A stretch of DNA of 64,000 nt from Paracoccaceae bacterium (GCA_022843025.1 JALHOL010000008.1:151615-215614), one strand, 5' to 3'; positions 34,759-44,633 are shown, numbered from the stretch's first letter. Made by a program: numbers and translations. Notes: a model not told the origin generated them from the letters alone.

Positions 34759-35370
34759 CTAGAACGTCTTGCGCGCCCGCAGCGCGGCACCCAGCGTACC
34801 GTCGTCAAGATAATCCAGCTCGCCCCCGATGGGCACACCCTGCGCCAGCGAGGTGACCGCCACGCCCGACGGGGCCAGTGCATCGGCGATGTAATGCGCC
34901 GTCGTCTGCCCATCCACCGTGGCATTCAGCGCAAGGATCACCTCGCGGATGCCTTCGGCCTGGACGCGGGCGATCAGGTCCGGCAGGCGCAATTCCTCGG
35001 GCCCCACGGCATCGAGTGCGGACAGCGTCCCGCCCAGCACGTGATAGCGCCCTTTGAACACGCCAGACCGTTCCAGCGCCCAAAGATCGGCCACATCCTC
35101 GACCACGCAAATCTCGCCCGTTGCGCGGCGGTCATCGCTGCAAATGCCGCAGACATCCGCCGTGCCGATATTGCCGCAAACCCGGCAATCACGGGCGGAA
35201 ATCGCCACCTGCGCCATGGCCTGCGCCAGAGGGGCCATCAGCGCGCCGCGCCGCTTCAGCAGCACCAGCACAGCCCGTCGCGCCGATCGGGGGCCAAGCC
35301 CCGGCAGCCGCGCCATCAATTCGATCAGCGCCTCGATCTCGCGCGGGCCATCGCCGCCGCCTGATGCCAT
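34759..35370 (-). CDS. recR: recombination protein RecR
   Basis: RecR works with RecO (and RecF) to load RecA at gaps. The protein is 203 residues. The helix-hairpin-helix start [20 protein letters not shown], the zinc motif [18 protein letters not shown] and the Toprim segment [14 protein letters not shown] are all intact. It starts one base after the ebfC stop. The dnaX-ebfC-recR order is a classic cluster, here with one small gene inserted after dnaX. Confidence 0.96.
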   Translation of the reverse strand: MASGGGDGPREIEALIELMARLPGLGPRSARRAVLVLLKRRGALMAPLAQAMAQVAISARDCRVCGNIGTADVCGICSDDRRATGEICVVEDVADLWALERSGVFKGRYHVLGGTLSALDAVGPEELRLPDLIARVQAEGIREVILALNATVDGQTTAHYIADALAPSGVAVTSLAQGVPIGGELDYLDDGTLGAALRARKTF

Positions 35371-35371
35371 G

Positions 35372-35725
35372 TCAGAACGGCAGTTTCATATCGGCGGGCA
35401 GACCCAGCGCCTCGGTCATGCGGCGCATCTCATCGGCCATCTTTTGCTGACCCTTGGCCTGCGCATCCTTGATGGCGGCGATGATCAGGTCTTCCACGAC
35501 CTCTTTCTCCGATGCCACAAGGATCGATGGATCAATGTCCAGCCCCGTCACTTCGCCTTTGGCGGTGGCGCGCGCCTTCACCAGCCCGGCCCCGGCTTCG
35601 CCCATCACGATGGTGCTGGCCATTTCGGCCTGCATCTCGGCCATCTTCGTCTGCATGTCCTGCGCGGCCTTCATCATCTTGGCCATATCGCCAAGTCCAC
35701 CCAGACCGCCCAATCCCTTTAGCAT
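35372..35725 (-). CDS. YbaB/EbfC nucleoid-associated protein
   Basis: This 117-residue dimeric DNA-binding protein has a Gly/Leu/Met-rich start ([20 protein letters not shown]), [20 protein letters not shown] and the typical [20 protein letters not shown]. It lies between dnaX and recR as in many bacteria. GGAGAG precedes the ATG. Confidence 0.93.
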   Translation of the reverse strand: MLKGLGGLGGLGDMAKMMKAAQDMQTKMAEMQAEMASTIVMGEAGAGLVKARATAKGEVTGLDIDPSILVASEKEVVEDLIIAAIKDAQAKGQQKMADEMRRMTEALGLPADMKLPF

Positions 35726-35806
35726 CGCATCTCTCCTGCATCCCGCCTGCGCCGTTCAGTGATAGGGTGCGCCGCAGGCTGGGGCAAGTCCGCCTCCCCG
35801 CCCCGG

Positions 35807-36205
35807 TTACTTGGCCCGCCGCGCCTGAAACCCGCGCACCAGAACCACCGCCGCCGCCAAGACTAGCAGCACCACCGCCGGGATGGCCGATCCGATGCAG
35901 CCTTCCTCCATCGCGAGCGCGGCCATGTCGGACTGGCGGCTAATCACCAACAACCCCGCCAGCGCCAGCGCAGGCAGCGCCGCCAGCAGCGCCAGCCAGC
36001 GCCGGGGAAAGACCAGCGCCAACGCGATCAGCGCCACAAGGCCCAGCCCGACGGGCGAGGCAAGGATATAGAGCGTTTCCGCACCACCTGTGACCGGCCC
36101 CTGATCAAGGGTCCAGCCGGGCCGGGTTTTATCGCAGACCTCGGCCCATGCCGTCTGCGGCACCAGCAGGGACAGCGCGATCAGCCGTCTTCGAAGGGAT
36201 CCCAT
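35807..36205 (-). CDS. small membrane protein of unknown function
   Basis: This 132-residue protein has an N-terminal signal-like segment (ends TAWA), then three hydrophobic stretches: TLYILASPVGLGLVALIALA, LALLAALPALALAGLLVI and AIPAVVLLVLAAAVVLVRG. Two cysteines (in EVCDKT and EEGCIG) could pair outside the membrane. No family recognised. It overlaps the 3' end of dnaX by 25 bases and is followed by ebfC, so it belongs to the dnaX-recR operon. Confidence 0.7.
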   Translation of the reverse strand: MGSLRRRLIALSLLVPQTAWAEVCDKTRPGWTLDQGPVTGGAETLYILASPVGLGLVALIALALVFPRRWLALLAALPALALAGLLVISRQSDMAALAMEEGCIGSAIPAVVLLVLAAAVVLVRGFQARRAK

Positions 36206-37950
36206 TCATCCTCGACTTCCGGCAGGGCCTCTGCCTCGGCTGCGGCGGCCAGTGCGGCGGGGGTTCTGATTTCGGCGATCTTGGCACCGGGAAAGGCCGC
36301 CATCACCGCCTGCACCAGTGGGTTTGTCATCGCCTCGGCCTCGGCGGCCAGCCGCGCCTGATCGCGCTGTTCGGCAATCGTCGGGGCACCGCCTTCGCTG
36401 ACGACAGACACGCCCCAACGCGCGCCGGTCCACATCTGCAACCGCTGCCCCAATTGCGCGGCAAGGTCGGGGCGGGCGTCGCCGGTGGGCTGAAACTCGA
36501 TCCGGCCGGGCGAATAGCGCACAAGGCGAATGCCCGTCTCCACCTCATACAGCAGCTTCATGTCGCGCTTTTCGCGGATCAGTTCGACCACCTGATCAAA
36601 GCTGACGAACACCTGCAAACTGCCTTCGGCCACGGCCAGCGCCTGCGCGCCCCCGCTTCCACCCTGCATCACAGGGCCGCGCGCGGGTGCCGAAGGGGCC
36701 ATCTGCATCGCAGGCGCATGTACCATGCGCCCACCGCCACCCGCAGGCGCGCCGCCCGCCCCGCCGGGGGCAGGCCCCGGTTGCGGGCCGGATTGCAGTT
36801 TGCGGATCAGCGTTTCAGGGTCGGGCAGGTCGGCCACATGCGTCAGCCGGATCACCGCCATCTCGGCGGCCATCATGGCATTGGGGGCCAGCGCCACCTC
36901 TTCCAGCGTTTTCAGCAGCATCTGCCACATCCGCGTCAGCACCCGCATCGGCAGGCGGGTGGCCATGTCGGTACCGCGCGCGCGTTCATCGGGCGGGGTG
37001 GTGGGGTCTTCGGCAGCGGCGGGCGTGATCTTGATCACGGAAATCCAATGCGTGATCTCGGCCAGATCGCGCAGCACGGCCATCGGGTCCGCCCCATCGG
37101 CATATTGCCCGGCCAGTTCCGCCAAGGCCCCCGCTGCATCGCCCGTCACGATCAGATCGAACAGGTCCAGCACCCGCCCCCGATCCGCCAGCCCCAGCAT
37201 CGCGCGCAGCTGATCCGCCGTCACCTCGCCCGCGCCATTGGAAATCGCCTGATCCAGCAGCGATGTGGCATCCCGCGCCGACCCTTCCGCCGCGCGGGTG
37301 ATCAGCGCCAGCGCGCCATCGGTGATCTGCGCGCCCTCGGCCCCCGCGATGCGGCGCAAGAGGCCCATCATCACCTCGGGTTCGATCCGCTTCAGATCGA
37401 ACCGCTGGCAACGCGACAGGACGGTGACGGGCACCTTGCGAATTTCCGTCGTGGCGAAGATGAACTTCACGTGGGCGGGCGGTTCCTCCAGCGTCTTGAG
37501 CAGCGCGTTGAACGCGCTGTTCGACAGCATGTGAACCTCGTCGATGATATAGATCTTGTACCGCGCGCTTGCCGCCCGATAGTGGACCGAGTCGATGATT
37601 TCGCGGATATCGCCAACCCCGGTGCGCGATGCGGCGTCCATCTCCATCACATCGACATGGCGGCCTTCGGCAATCGCGCGGCACGGTTCGCACAGCCCGC
37701 AGGGTTCCGTCGTCGGCCCGCCAGTGCCATCGGGGCCCACACAGTTCAGCCCCTTAGCAATGATCCGCGCGGTGGTTGTTTTGCCCGTCCCACGAATGCC
37801 CGTCATCACAAAGGCATGCGCGATCCGGTCTGCCGCGAAGGCATTCTTCAGCGTGCGCACCATCGCCTCTTGCCCCACCAGATCGGCAAAGGTTTCGGGC
37901 CGGTATTTGCGGGCAAGAACCTGATAGGCCTTGTCGGGGGTGTCGGACAT
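36181..37950 (-). CDS. dnaX: DNA polymerase III subunits gamma/tau
   Basis: This is the clamp-loader ATPase, 589 residues. Walker A is GIRGTGKTTTARI, the zinc module CGLCEPCRAI, Walker B IYIIDEVHML and sensor 1 IFATTEIRKVP. A Gly/Ala/Pro-rich linker (around residue 400) precedes the tau-specific C-terminal domain. No A-rich slippery run was seen, so there is no sign of a frameshifted gamma form. AAGGAG lies 6 bases before the start. Confidence 0.96.
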   Translation of the reverse strand: MSDTPDKAYQVLARKYRPETFADLVGQEAMVRTLKNAFAADRIAHAFVMTGIRGTGKTTTARIIAKGLNCVGPDGTGGPTTEPCGLCEPCRAIAEGRHVDVMEMDAASRTGVGDIREIIDSVHYRAASARYKIYIIDEVHMLSNSAFNALLKTLEEPPAHVKFIFATTEIRKVPVTVLSRCQRFDLKRIEPEVMMGLLRRIAGAEGAQITDGALALITRAAEGSARDATSLLDQAISNGAGEVTADQLRAMLGLADRGRVLDLFDLIVTGDAAGALAELAGQYADGADPMAVLRDLAEITHWISVIKITPAAAEDPTTPPDERARGTDMATRLPMRVLTRMWQMLLKTLEEVALAPNAMMAAEMAVIRLTHVADLPDPETLIRKLQSGPQPGPAPGGAGGAPAGGGGRMVHAPAMQMAPSAPARGPVMQGGSGGAQALAVAEGSLQVFVSFDQVVELIREKRDMKLLYEVETGIRLVRYSPGRIEFQPTGDARPDLAAQLGQRLQMWTGARWGVSVVSEGGAPTIAEQRDQARLAAEAEAMTNPLVQAVMAAFPGAKIAEIRTPAALAAAAEAEALPEVEDEWDPFEDG

Positions 37951-38115
37951 GGTGACTCCTTGATCCCGCCCACAGTAGTGCGAGACGGCCATGATGGGCA
38001 AGTTCGCCCGTCCGCCCCGCCCTCATTCCGCCGGCATTCCCGGCAGCGCCATCCTGCTATACAGCCCGGCAACTATGTCCCATGATCGGACGAAGGCAGG
38101 GCAGGGCAGGGCGGC

Positions 38116-39951
38116 ATGGCACGGCGACGGCGCAGAATTCTGGTCTGGGGGGCGGTTGGGCTGATCTGCCTTGCCATGACCGTGCTGGTCGCCCGGGCGG
38201 TGACAAAAAGCTATTTCACAGAAGGCAACGGTCGCGCGGAAACCACCCTGCGCCTGGCCGCCAGCGCATTGGAAGGCCACCTGCGCCGGTATGAGGCTTT
38301 GCCCGAACTGCTGGCAGACAGCCCCGATATCCTGGCCCTTGTGACCCGGCCGTCGGATCCGGCGCAGCGCATGGCGATGAACCGCTGGCTCAAGGGTAAG
38401 AACGCGGTGGTCCAATCGTCGGATCTTTATGTGATCGATTTGCAGGGCAACACCATCGCAGCGTCGAATTTCGACCAACCCGACAGTTTCATCGGTCAGA
38501 ACTTTGCCTATCGCCCCTATTTCACCGAAGCAGCCGCAGGCCGTAAGGGGCGGTTCTTCGCCCTTGGCACCACGTCCGGCGTCCGGGGCTATTACTTTGG
38601 CGCCCCTATTCGCGATACGCAGGGTGCGGTGGCGGGTGTCGTCGCGCTGAAGATCGGGGTGGATGATATCGAGGCCAGTTGGCGCACCTGGGAATACCGC
38701 ATCATCGTGAGCGACCCCGAAGGCATCGTCTTCATGTCGACCGATCCCGGCTGGCGCTACAAGGGATTGCTGCCCCTGACCCCCGACCGGCTGGAACGCA
38801 CCACCGCGTCGCGCCGCTATGCCGAAGCGCAGCTTGAAGAACTGGTCTTTCAATCCGGCGCAGAGGGGGACTTCCCGCTGATGCGCCTGATGGCCGAAGA
38901 CGGGTTGGAACATGAATATCTGGTGGCCGCCCAAGCCATGCCCGAGGCAGGATGGACGGTGCATGTCCTGCTGGATACGGCCTATCTGCGCGGGCAGGCG
39001 CGGCTGGCCATGGCGGCCTTTGTCCTTGCCCTTGCCGTGGCCTTGTCGCTGGCGGTGGTGGTGGCGCAGCGCCGCGCCCGGCTGGCCGAACGCATCGCCA
39101 TGCAGGCCGCCGCCCAAACGGGGTTGGAGGTTCTGGTGCAGGAACGGACCGCCGATCTGATGCGGGTCAATCGCCAGATCGAAACAGAGGTGGCCGAACG
39201 GCGACTGACCGAACAGGAACTGCGCCGCACGCAGGCCGATCTTGTGCAGGCGGGCAAACTGGCCGCGCTGGGGCAGATGTCGGCCGCGCTGAGCCATGAG
39301 ATCAATCAGCCGCTGGCGGCGGCACGCAACTATGCCGACAGCGCGGCCTTGCTGATCGACCGGGGCGAGACGGGCCGCGCACGCGAAAACATCGGCCAGA
39401 TCCTTTCGCTGATCGACCGCATGGCCACCATTGCGCGGCATCTGCGCAATGTGGCCCGCAAACCGGATGAGGTGCTGAAGGTGCTGGCCGTGCCGGATGT
39501 CATCGCGGGGGCCATGCAGATCGTGGATGCGCGGCTAGAGGCGGCGGGTGCGTCTCTCAGTCTCGAAATTCCCGACGATCTGCCCGCCGTGCGCGGTGGG
39601 GCGGTGCGGTTGCAGCAGGTTCTGGTCAATGTCCTGAGCAATGCCGCCGATGCGGTGGAAACCCTGCCCGACCGCCGGATCGACCTATCCGCGCGGGCCG
39701 AAGGCGGGGGGGTGGTCATCGCCATCCGCGACCGGGGGCCGGGGGTGCCTGCCGCCATTGCCGACCGGATTTTCGATCCGTTCTTCAGCACCAAGACGGT
39801 GGGGTCCGGCCTTGGGCTGGGCCTGTCGATCAGCTACAACATCATGAAGGATTTTGGTGGTGACCTGCGGGTCGCGAACCATTCCGATGGTGGCGCGGTG
39901 TTCGAGATTGTCCTTCAATCTGCCGACCTGCGCGAGATGGCGGCGGAATGA
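38116..39951 (+). CDS. dctB: sensor histidine kinase, DctB type
   Basis: This 611-residue kinase has TM1 (about 8-28), a periplasmic double PAS/dCache sensor (about 30-295), TM2 (about 297-318), a coiled coil and a kinase core. The H-box SHEINQPLAAARNYAD places the phosphorylated histidine at 394. N, G1 and G2 boxes are NVLSNAADAV, IRDRGPGVP and GSGLGLGLSISYNIM. DctB senses C4-dicarboxylates; here the neighbours suggest a tri- or dicarboxylate. It overlaps dctD by four bases. Confidence 0.9.
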   Translation: MARRRRRILVWGAVGLICLAMTVLVARAVTKSYFTEGNGRAETTLRLAASALEGHLRRYEALPELLADSPDILALVTRPSDPAQRMAMNRWLKGKNAVVQSSDLYVIDLQGNTIAASNFDQPDSFIGQNFAYRPYFTEAAAGRKGRFFALGTTSGVRGYYFGAPIRDTQGAVAGVVALKIGVDDIEASWRTWEYRIIVSDPEGIVFMSTDPGWRYKGLLPLTPDRLERTTASRRYAEAQLEELVFQSGAEGDFPLMRLMAEDGLEHEYLVAAQAMPEAGWTVHVLLDTAYLRGQARLAMAAFVLALAVALSLAVVVAQRRARLAERIAMQAAAQTGLEVLVQERTADLMRVNRQIETEVAERRLTEQELRRTQADLVQAGKLAALGQMSAALSHEINQPLAAARNYADSAALLIDRGETGRARENIGQILSLIDRMATIARHLRNVARKPDEVLKVLAVPDVIAGAMQIVDARLEAAGASLSLEIPDDLPAVRGGAVRLQQVLVNVLSNAADAVETLPDRRIDLSARAEGGGVVIAIRDRGPGVPAAIADRIFDPFFSTKTVGSGLGLGLSISYNIMKDFGGDLRVANHSDGGAVFEIVLQSADLREMAAE

Positions 39952-41291
39952 TGCAGACCGTGCTGCTGATCGACGATGACGCGCAGATGCGCCGATCCAC
40001 CGAACAGGCGCTGGATCTGGCAGGTCTGCCGGTGCGCGCCTTCGCCTCGGCCGAAGAGGCGTTGGCGCTGGCCGGGCCGGGGCTGAACGGCGTGGTGGTC
40101 AGCGATATCCGCATGCCAGGCATGGATGGCATGACGCTGCTGCAACGGCTGGCCGAGGTAGACCGCGACCTGCCCGTGATCCTGATAACCGGTCATGCCG
40201 AAGTCAGCCTCGCGGTCGAGGCGATGCGGCGCGGGGCCTATGATTCTCTGGAAAAGCCCTTTGCCGCGCAGGATCTGGTTGCCGTGCTGCGCCGCGCGTT
40301 GGAACTGCGCGCGCTGGTCGTGGAAAACCGCCGTTTGCGTGCGGTGGCAGGTCAGCGCGATGATATCGAGGCGCGGCTTCCCGGGCGCAGCGTGGCGATG
40401 ACCGACCTGCGCCGCCTGTTGCGCAGCATCGGGCCAAGCGAGGCGGACACCCTGATCACCGGGCCAACCGGCGTGGGCAAAGAGGTGGTGGCGCGGGCCA
40501 TGCATGACCTGTCGCCACGCGCGGGCAAGCCCTTCATCGCCATCAACTGCGCGGCCCTGCCCGAGGCGCTGATCGAAAGCGAATTGTTCGGCCATGAGGC
40601 GGGGGCCTTTCCCGGCGCCTTGCGCCCGCGCTTTGGCCGGTTCGAACATGCGCGCGGCGGCACGATCCTGTTGGATGAGATCGGGTCGATGCCGCTGGAA
40701 TTGCAGGCCAAACTGCTGCGCGTGTTGCAGGAACGGGTGATCACGCGGCTTGGGTCGAACGATGCGGTCGCGCTGGATGTGCGTTTCATCGCGACAAGCA
40801 AGGTTGATCTGGCAGGCGAGGTGGCGGCGGGGCGATTCCGCGCGGACCTGTTCTATCGCCTGAACGTGGCAATCCTGCGGGTGCCGCCGGTATCGGCCCG
40901 GCGCGAGGATGTGCCGACCTTGTTCCTGCAATTGGCGCGTGAGGCCGCCGCGCGGCACGGGGTCGAAGATCGCGTACCATCGCCGGAACTGCTGGCCGAT
41001 CTTGCGGGGCGCGATTGGCCCGGCAATGTGCGCGAATTGCGCAATGCCGCCGACCGCTATGTCCTTGGGCTGGACTGGATGGAAAGCGACGGCGAGGAAA
41101 GCCCCCGTCTGGCCGACCGCGTGGCCGGGTTCGAACGCAGCGTCATCGCCGGGGCCATCGCGGCGCATGGCGGGCATCTGCGGCGGGTCTATGAATCGCT
41201 GGGGATCAGCCGCAAGACCCTGTACGAAAAGATGCAGAAACACGGGCTGGACCGGAAGCTGATCCTTGAGGGAGACGAGGCCGAAGGCTGA
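39948..41291 (+). CDS. dctD: DctD-type AAA+ response regulator with GAFPGA motif
   Basis: This 447-residue regulator has a receiver domain (phospho-Asp53 in VVSDIRMPG), a sigma-54-activator AAA+ domain (Walker A GPTGVGKE at 172-179, Walker B GGTILLDEIGSM) and a C-terminal Fis-type HTH ending in SLGISRKTLYEKMQKHGLD. The loop that contacts sigma-54, normally GAFTGA, reads GAFPGA at 219-224. It should control the tct genes that follow after 205 bases, but no -24/-12 promoter was found there. Confidence 0.9.
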   Translation: MMQTVLLIDDDAQMRRSTEQALDLAGLPVRAFASAEEALALAGPGLNGVVVSDIRMPGMDGMTLLQRLAEVDRDLPVILITGHAEVSLAVEAMRRGAYDSLEKPFAAQDLVAVLRRALELRALVVENRRLRAVAGQRDDIEARLPGRSVAMTDLRRLLRSIGPSEADTLITGPTGVGKEVVARAMHDLSPRAGKPFIAINCAALPEALIESELFGHEAGAFPGALRPRFGRFEHARGGTILLDEIGSMPLELQAKLLRVLQERVITRLGSNDAVALDVRFIATSKVDLAGEVAAGRFRADLFYRLNVAILRVPPVSARREDVPTLFLQLAREAAARHGVEDRVPSPELLADLAGRDWPGNVRELRNAADRYVLGLDWMESDGEESPRLADRVAGFERSVIAGAIAAHGGHLRRVYESLGISRKTLYEKMQKHGLDRKLILEGDEAEG

Positions 41292-41303
41292 CCCGCGCCA
41301 CCG

Positions 41304-41356
41304 ATGGGTGAAAATCCACCCATGGCTTTGGCGGCGATGTTTCGGTTTCCACCCAT
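41304..41356. promoter_or_regulatory. candidate operator between dctD and tctC
   Basis: ATGGGTG-AAAATC-CACCCAT (41304-41323) is an inverted repeat with 7-base arms. The half-site CCACCCAT recurs at 41349-41356. They lie 140-190 bases before tctC, a suitable distance for DctD binding. The role is inferred. Confidence 0.45.
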
Positions 41357-41496
41357 TCCCGGCCTTTGCCCTGTAAAAAGCACGCTGTCATGGGACCGTT
41401 GCATTTGCCCCGGCCCGCCCTTCGCGCCCTTGTGTCAGCGACCGTGCGGCCTGAGGAGCGCTGCGCGGCTGACATAGCCACGTTTGGGAGGACACC

Positions 41497-42474
41497 ATGG
41501 CATTGACCAAATCGGTCGCCGGCATCGCCGCCGGCGCAATCCTGACTGCATCCGCCAGCCTTGCGCAGACCTATCCGGAACGGCAGATCACCATGATCGT
41601 GCCCTTCGCCGCCGGTGGGCCGACCGATACGGTGGGCCGCCTGATCGCCGAAAAGATGTCGGCCGATCTGGGCCAGCAGGTCATCGTTGAAAACGTCGGC
41701 GGTGCGGGCGGCACGCTGGGCGCCGGGCAGGCCGCCACCGCCGAGGCGGATGGCTATACCATCCTCTTGCATCACATCGGCATGGCGACCAGCGCCACGC
41801 TGTATCGCAACCTTGCCTATAGCCCGACCGAAGCCTTCGACTATGTCGGTCTGGTCACCGAAGTGCCGATGACCATCGTTGCGCGGGCCGATTTCGAACC
41901 GGCCGATTTCGCATCGATGATCACCTATGTGAAGGAAAACGCCGACACGATCACCATGGCCAATGCTGGGATCGGGGCGGCGTCGCATCTGTGCGGGATG
42001 CTGTTCATGCAGGCGGTCGAAGCCCCCATCGTGACCGTGCCCTACAAGGGCACCGGCCCCGCGATGACCGAACTTCTGGGCGGGCAGATTGACATCATGT
42101 GCGACCAGACCACCAACACCACCGAACAGATCAAGGGCGGCACGATCAAGGCCTATGCCGTCACCTCGCCCGCGCGTCTGGACATCTTCCCCGATCTGCC
42201 GACGGTGGCCGAAGGCGGCTTTGCCAATATGGAAGTGTCGGTCTGGCACGGGCTTTACGCACCCAAAGGCACGCCCGCCGAGGCAACGGCACGGCTGACC
42301 CAATCGCTTCAGGTTGCGCTGGCCGATCCGGATATCGCCGCGAAACTGGCCGACCTGGGCACCGCGCCCTCGCCCGCCGCAGATGCCACGCCTGAGGCGC
42401 TGAAGGCCAAGCTGGAAGCCGAGATCGCGCGCTGGAAGCCGATCATCGAAACCGCAGGTGTCTACGCAGACTAA
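41497..42474 (+). CDS. tctC: tripartite tricarboxylate transporter substrate-binding protein
   Basis: This 325-residue periplasmic Bug-family receptor has a signal peptide (cleavage near SLA-QTY). ITMIVPFAAGGPTDTVGRLI and GAGGTLGAGQAATAEADGYT form the ligand loops, and TVPYKGTGPAMTELLGGQID is a Bug signature. It captures a carboxylate (citrate-like or other) for TctAB. TTGGGAGGAC lies upstream. The exact ligand is unknown. Confidence 0.92.
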   Translation: MALTKSVAGIAAGAILTASASLAQTYPERQITMIVPFAAGGPTDTVGRLIAEKMSADLGQQVIVENVGGAGGTLGAGQAATAEADGYTILLHHIGMATSATLYRNLAYSPTEAFDYVGLVTEVPMTIVARADFEPADFASMITYVKENADTITMANAGIGAASHLCGMLFMQAVEAPIVTVPYKGTGPAMTELLGGQIDIMCDQTTNTTEQIKGGTIKAYAVTSPARLDIFPDLPTVAEGGFANMEVSVWHGLYAPKGTPAEATARLTQSLQVALADPDIAAKLADLGTAPSPAADATPEALKAKLEAEIARWKPIIETAGVYAD

Positions 42475-42482
42475 GGCAGGCA

Positions 42483-42509
42483 GGGGCCGCGGGGTGATCC
42501 TGCGGCCCC
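42483..42509 (+). promoter_or_regulatory. intercistronic hairpin tctC-tctB
   Basis: GGGGCCGC and GCGGCCCC flank an 11-base loop just after tctC. With no T-run it may stabilise the upstream mRNA so that the receptor is made in excess. Confidence 0.45.
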
Positions 42510-42536
42510 GGTCCTTTCGGGCGGGGGGAATACGCC

Positions 42537-43004
42537 ATGACAAGCTATACCATCGACCGGACAGATGCCGCCGCAGGCGTGCTGTTCATCCTGTTCGGTC
42601 TGTTCTTTGGCATCCAGGCGCTGGGGCTGGAAATCGGCACGGCGTTTCGCATGGGGCCGGGGTATTTTCCGCTGGTGCTCGCCGTTGTGCTGGTGATCTT
42701 CGGCGGGCTGATCCTGTTCAACGCGATCAAGGCCGGCAAGGACAGCCCGTCTATCGGCGGTATCGCCTGGCGAGGGCTTTTGTTCATCCTGCCTGCGCCG
42801 ATCTTTTTCGGCCTGACAGTACGGGGGCTTGGGTTCGTGCCGTCGATCTTTGTGACCACGCTGATCGCGGGTCTGGCATCGCTGAAGATGCGGCCTGTCT
42901 ATGCGCTCCTTTTGGCGGTCGCGGTGACGGTGTTCTCGACACTGGTCTTTTCCTATGCGCTGGGGTTGCCGTTCCGGCGCTTTGGCCCGTGGCTGCCGTT
43001 CTAA
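42537..43004 (+). CDS. tctB: tripartite tricarboxylate transporter small membrane subunit
   Basis: This 155-residue protein has four hydrophobic segments: AGVLFILFGLFFGIQALGL, GYFPLVLAVVLVIFGGLILF, then two in the second half including VAVTVFSTLVFSYALGLPF. Its length and topology are typical of TctB, the small membrane partner of TctA. It lies 12 bases before tctA. Confidence 0.9.
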   Translation: MTSYTIDRTDAAAGVLFILFGLFFGIQALGLEIGTAFRMGPGYFPLVLAVVLVIFGGLILFNAIKAGKDSPSIGGIAWRGLLFILPAPIFFGLTVRGLGFVPSIFVTTLIAGLASLKMRPVYALLLAVAVTVFSTLVFSYALGLPFRRFGPWLPF

Positions 43005-43016
43005 GGGGGCGCGCGC

Positions 43017-44522
43017 ATGGACCTGATATCCAATCTGAGCCTTGGCTTTGCCACGGCAGCATCGCCCGAAAACCTGCTGTTCTGCCTGATCGGCGTTATC
43101 CTTGGCACGCTGATCGGGGTGCTGCCGGGCATTGGCGCCACGGCGACCATCGCCATGCTGCTGCCCATCACCTTTCAGCTGGAGCCGGTATCATCGCTGA
43201 TCATGCTGGCGGGCATCTATTACGGCGCGCAATATGGCGGGTCGACGACGGCGATCCTGATCAACATGCCGGGCGAAAGCTCTTCCGCCGTAACGGCCAT
43301 CGACGGCTATCAGATGGCGCGCAAGGGCAAGGCTGGCACGGCGCTGGCCGTGGCGGCGCTGGGATCGTTCTTTGCCGGGACGGTGGCCACGCTGCTGGTG
43401 GCGATCTTTGCTCCGCCGCTGACGGTGATCGCGCTGAAATTCGGCGCGGCTGAGTATTTCAGCCTGATGGTGCTGGGCCTCGTGTCGGCCATCGCGCTGG
43501 CACATGGGTCCATCCTCAAGGCGCTTGCGATGACAGTGCTGGGCCTGCTGCTGGGGCTGGTGGGCACCGACATCTATACCGGCGCGCCACGATTCACGAT
43601 GGGCATCACGGAATATGCCGATGGGCTGAACTTCGTGGCGCTGGCCGTGGGCGTGTTCGGCATCGCCGAGATCCTGCGCAACCTTGAAGGCGATCAGGAC
43701 CGCACGGTTCTGGGCACCAAACTGGCGGGTCTCTTTCCCAGCCGCGAGGATTTGCGCAAGATCGTGGGGCCCGTGCTGCGCGGCACGGGGATCGGGTCGC
43801 TGCTGGGTATCCTGCCCGGTGGCGGCGCTGTGCTGGCGGCATTTGCCAGCTACACCGTGGAAAAGCGCATGTCCAAAACGCCCGAGGCGTTTGGCCACGG
43901 CGCAATCGAAGGCGTGGCCGGTCCGGAATCGGCCAACAATGCCGGGGCGCAGACATCGTTCATCCCGCTCTTGACGCTGGGCATTCCTGCCAATCCGGTG
44001 ATGGCGCTGATGGTGGGGGCGATGATCATTCAGGGCATCGTGCCGGGGCCGAATGTGGCCAGCGAACAACCGGCGCTGTTCTGGGGCGTGATCGCCAGCA
44101 TGTGGATCGGCAACCTGATGCTGGTGGTGCTGAACCTGCCGCTGATCGGGCTGTGGGTGCGGCTGTTGAAGGTGCCCTACCACATCCTCTTTCCCATCAT
44201 CATGGCCTTCTGTTCCATCGGGGTCTACAGCGTCAACTCCAACGTCTATGACCTCTATGCCGTCGCGTTTTTCGGGCTGATGGGGTATGTTCTGATCAAG
44301 CTGCGCTGCGAACCTGCGCCCCTTCTGCTGGGCTTCGTGCTGGGGCCGATGCTGGAGGAAAACCTGCGCCGCGCCATGATTTTGGGCCGGGGGGATGCCA
44401 CGGTGTTTCTGACCCGTCCGATCAGCCTGACGCTGCTTGTGCTGACCGTGCTGGTGCTGGTGGTGGTGCTGCTGCCCTCTATCCGCAAGAAGCGCGACGA
44501 GGTGTTCGTCGAAGGCGACTGA
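43017..44522 (+). CDS. tctA: tripartite tricarboxylate transporter large membrane subunit
   Basis: This 501-residue inner-membrane protein has about twelve transmembrane helices. [20 protein letters not shown] near the N-terminus and [20 protein letters not shown] in the middle are the two conserved TctA loops. It is the translocating subunit for the carboxylate bound by TctC. It ends the tct operon; a GC hairpin follows. Confidence 0.94.
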   Translation: MDLISNLSLGFATAASPENLLFCLIGVILGTLIGVLPGIGATATIAMLLPITFQLEPVSSLIMLAGIYYGAQYGGSTTAILINMPGESSSAVTAIDGYQMARKGKAGTALAVAALGSFFAGTVATLLVAIFAPPLTVIALKFGAAEYFSLMVLGLVSAIALAHGSILKALAMTVLGLLLGLVGTDIYTGAPRFTMGITEYADGLNFVALAVGVFGIAEILRNLEGDQDRTVLGTKLAGLFPSREDLRKIVGPVLRGTGIGSLLGILPGGGAVLAAFASYTVEKRMSKTPEAFGHGAIEGVAGPESANNAGAQTSFIPLLTLGIPANPVMALMVGAMIIQGIVPGPNVASEQPALFWGVIASMWIGNLMLVVLNLPLIGLWVRLLKVPYHILFPIIMAFCSIGVYSVNSNVYDLYAVAFFGLMGYVLIKLRCEPAPLLLGFVLGPMLEENLRRAMILGRGDATVFLTRPISLTLLVLTVLVLVVVLLPSIRKKRDEVFVEGD

Positions 44523-44528
44523 ACCGGT

Positions 44529-44558
44529 GCTGCCGCGTCCGGCACAGGACGCGGCAGC
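44529..44558 (+). terminator. hairpin after tctA
   Basis: A 12-pair perfect stem GCTGCCGCGTCC / GGACGCGGCAGC with a 6-base loop lies 7 bases past the stop. No T-run follows, so termination strength is uncertain. The rest of the gap to the RTX gene holds nothing recognisable. Confidence 0.55.
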
Positions 44559-44633
44559 GCGCAAAGCACGCAAGACCTATCGCGGACTGCTTGTTCCGCC
44601 ACATCTTCCTGCGCGGGTGGGGCAGGCCGGGTA

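Noticed and set aside
36181..37950. Programmed frameshift in dnaX producing gamma
   Set aside because: No A-rich slippery heptamer was found in the linker region, so only the full-length product was called.
41292..41496. Possible sigma-54 promoter before tctC
   Set aside because: TGGGACCGTTGCATTTGC has GG and GC elements, but the spacing is not the required ten bases, and no other -24/-12 match was seen.
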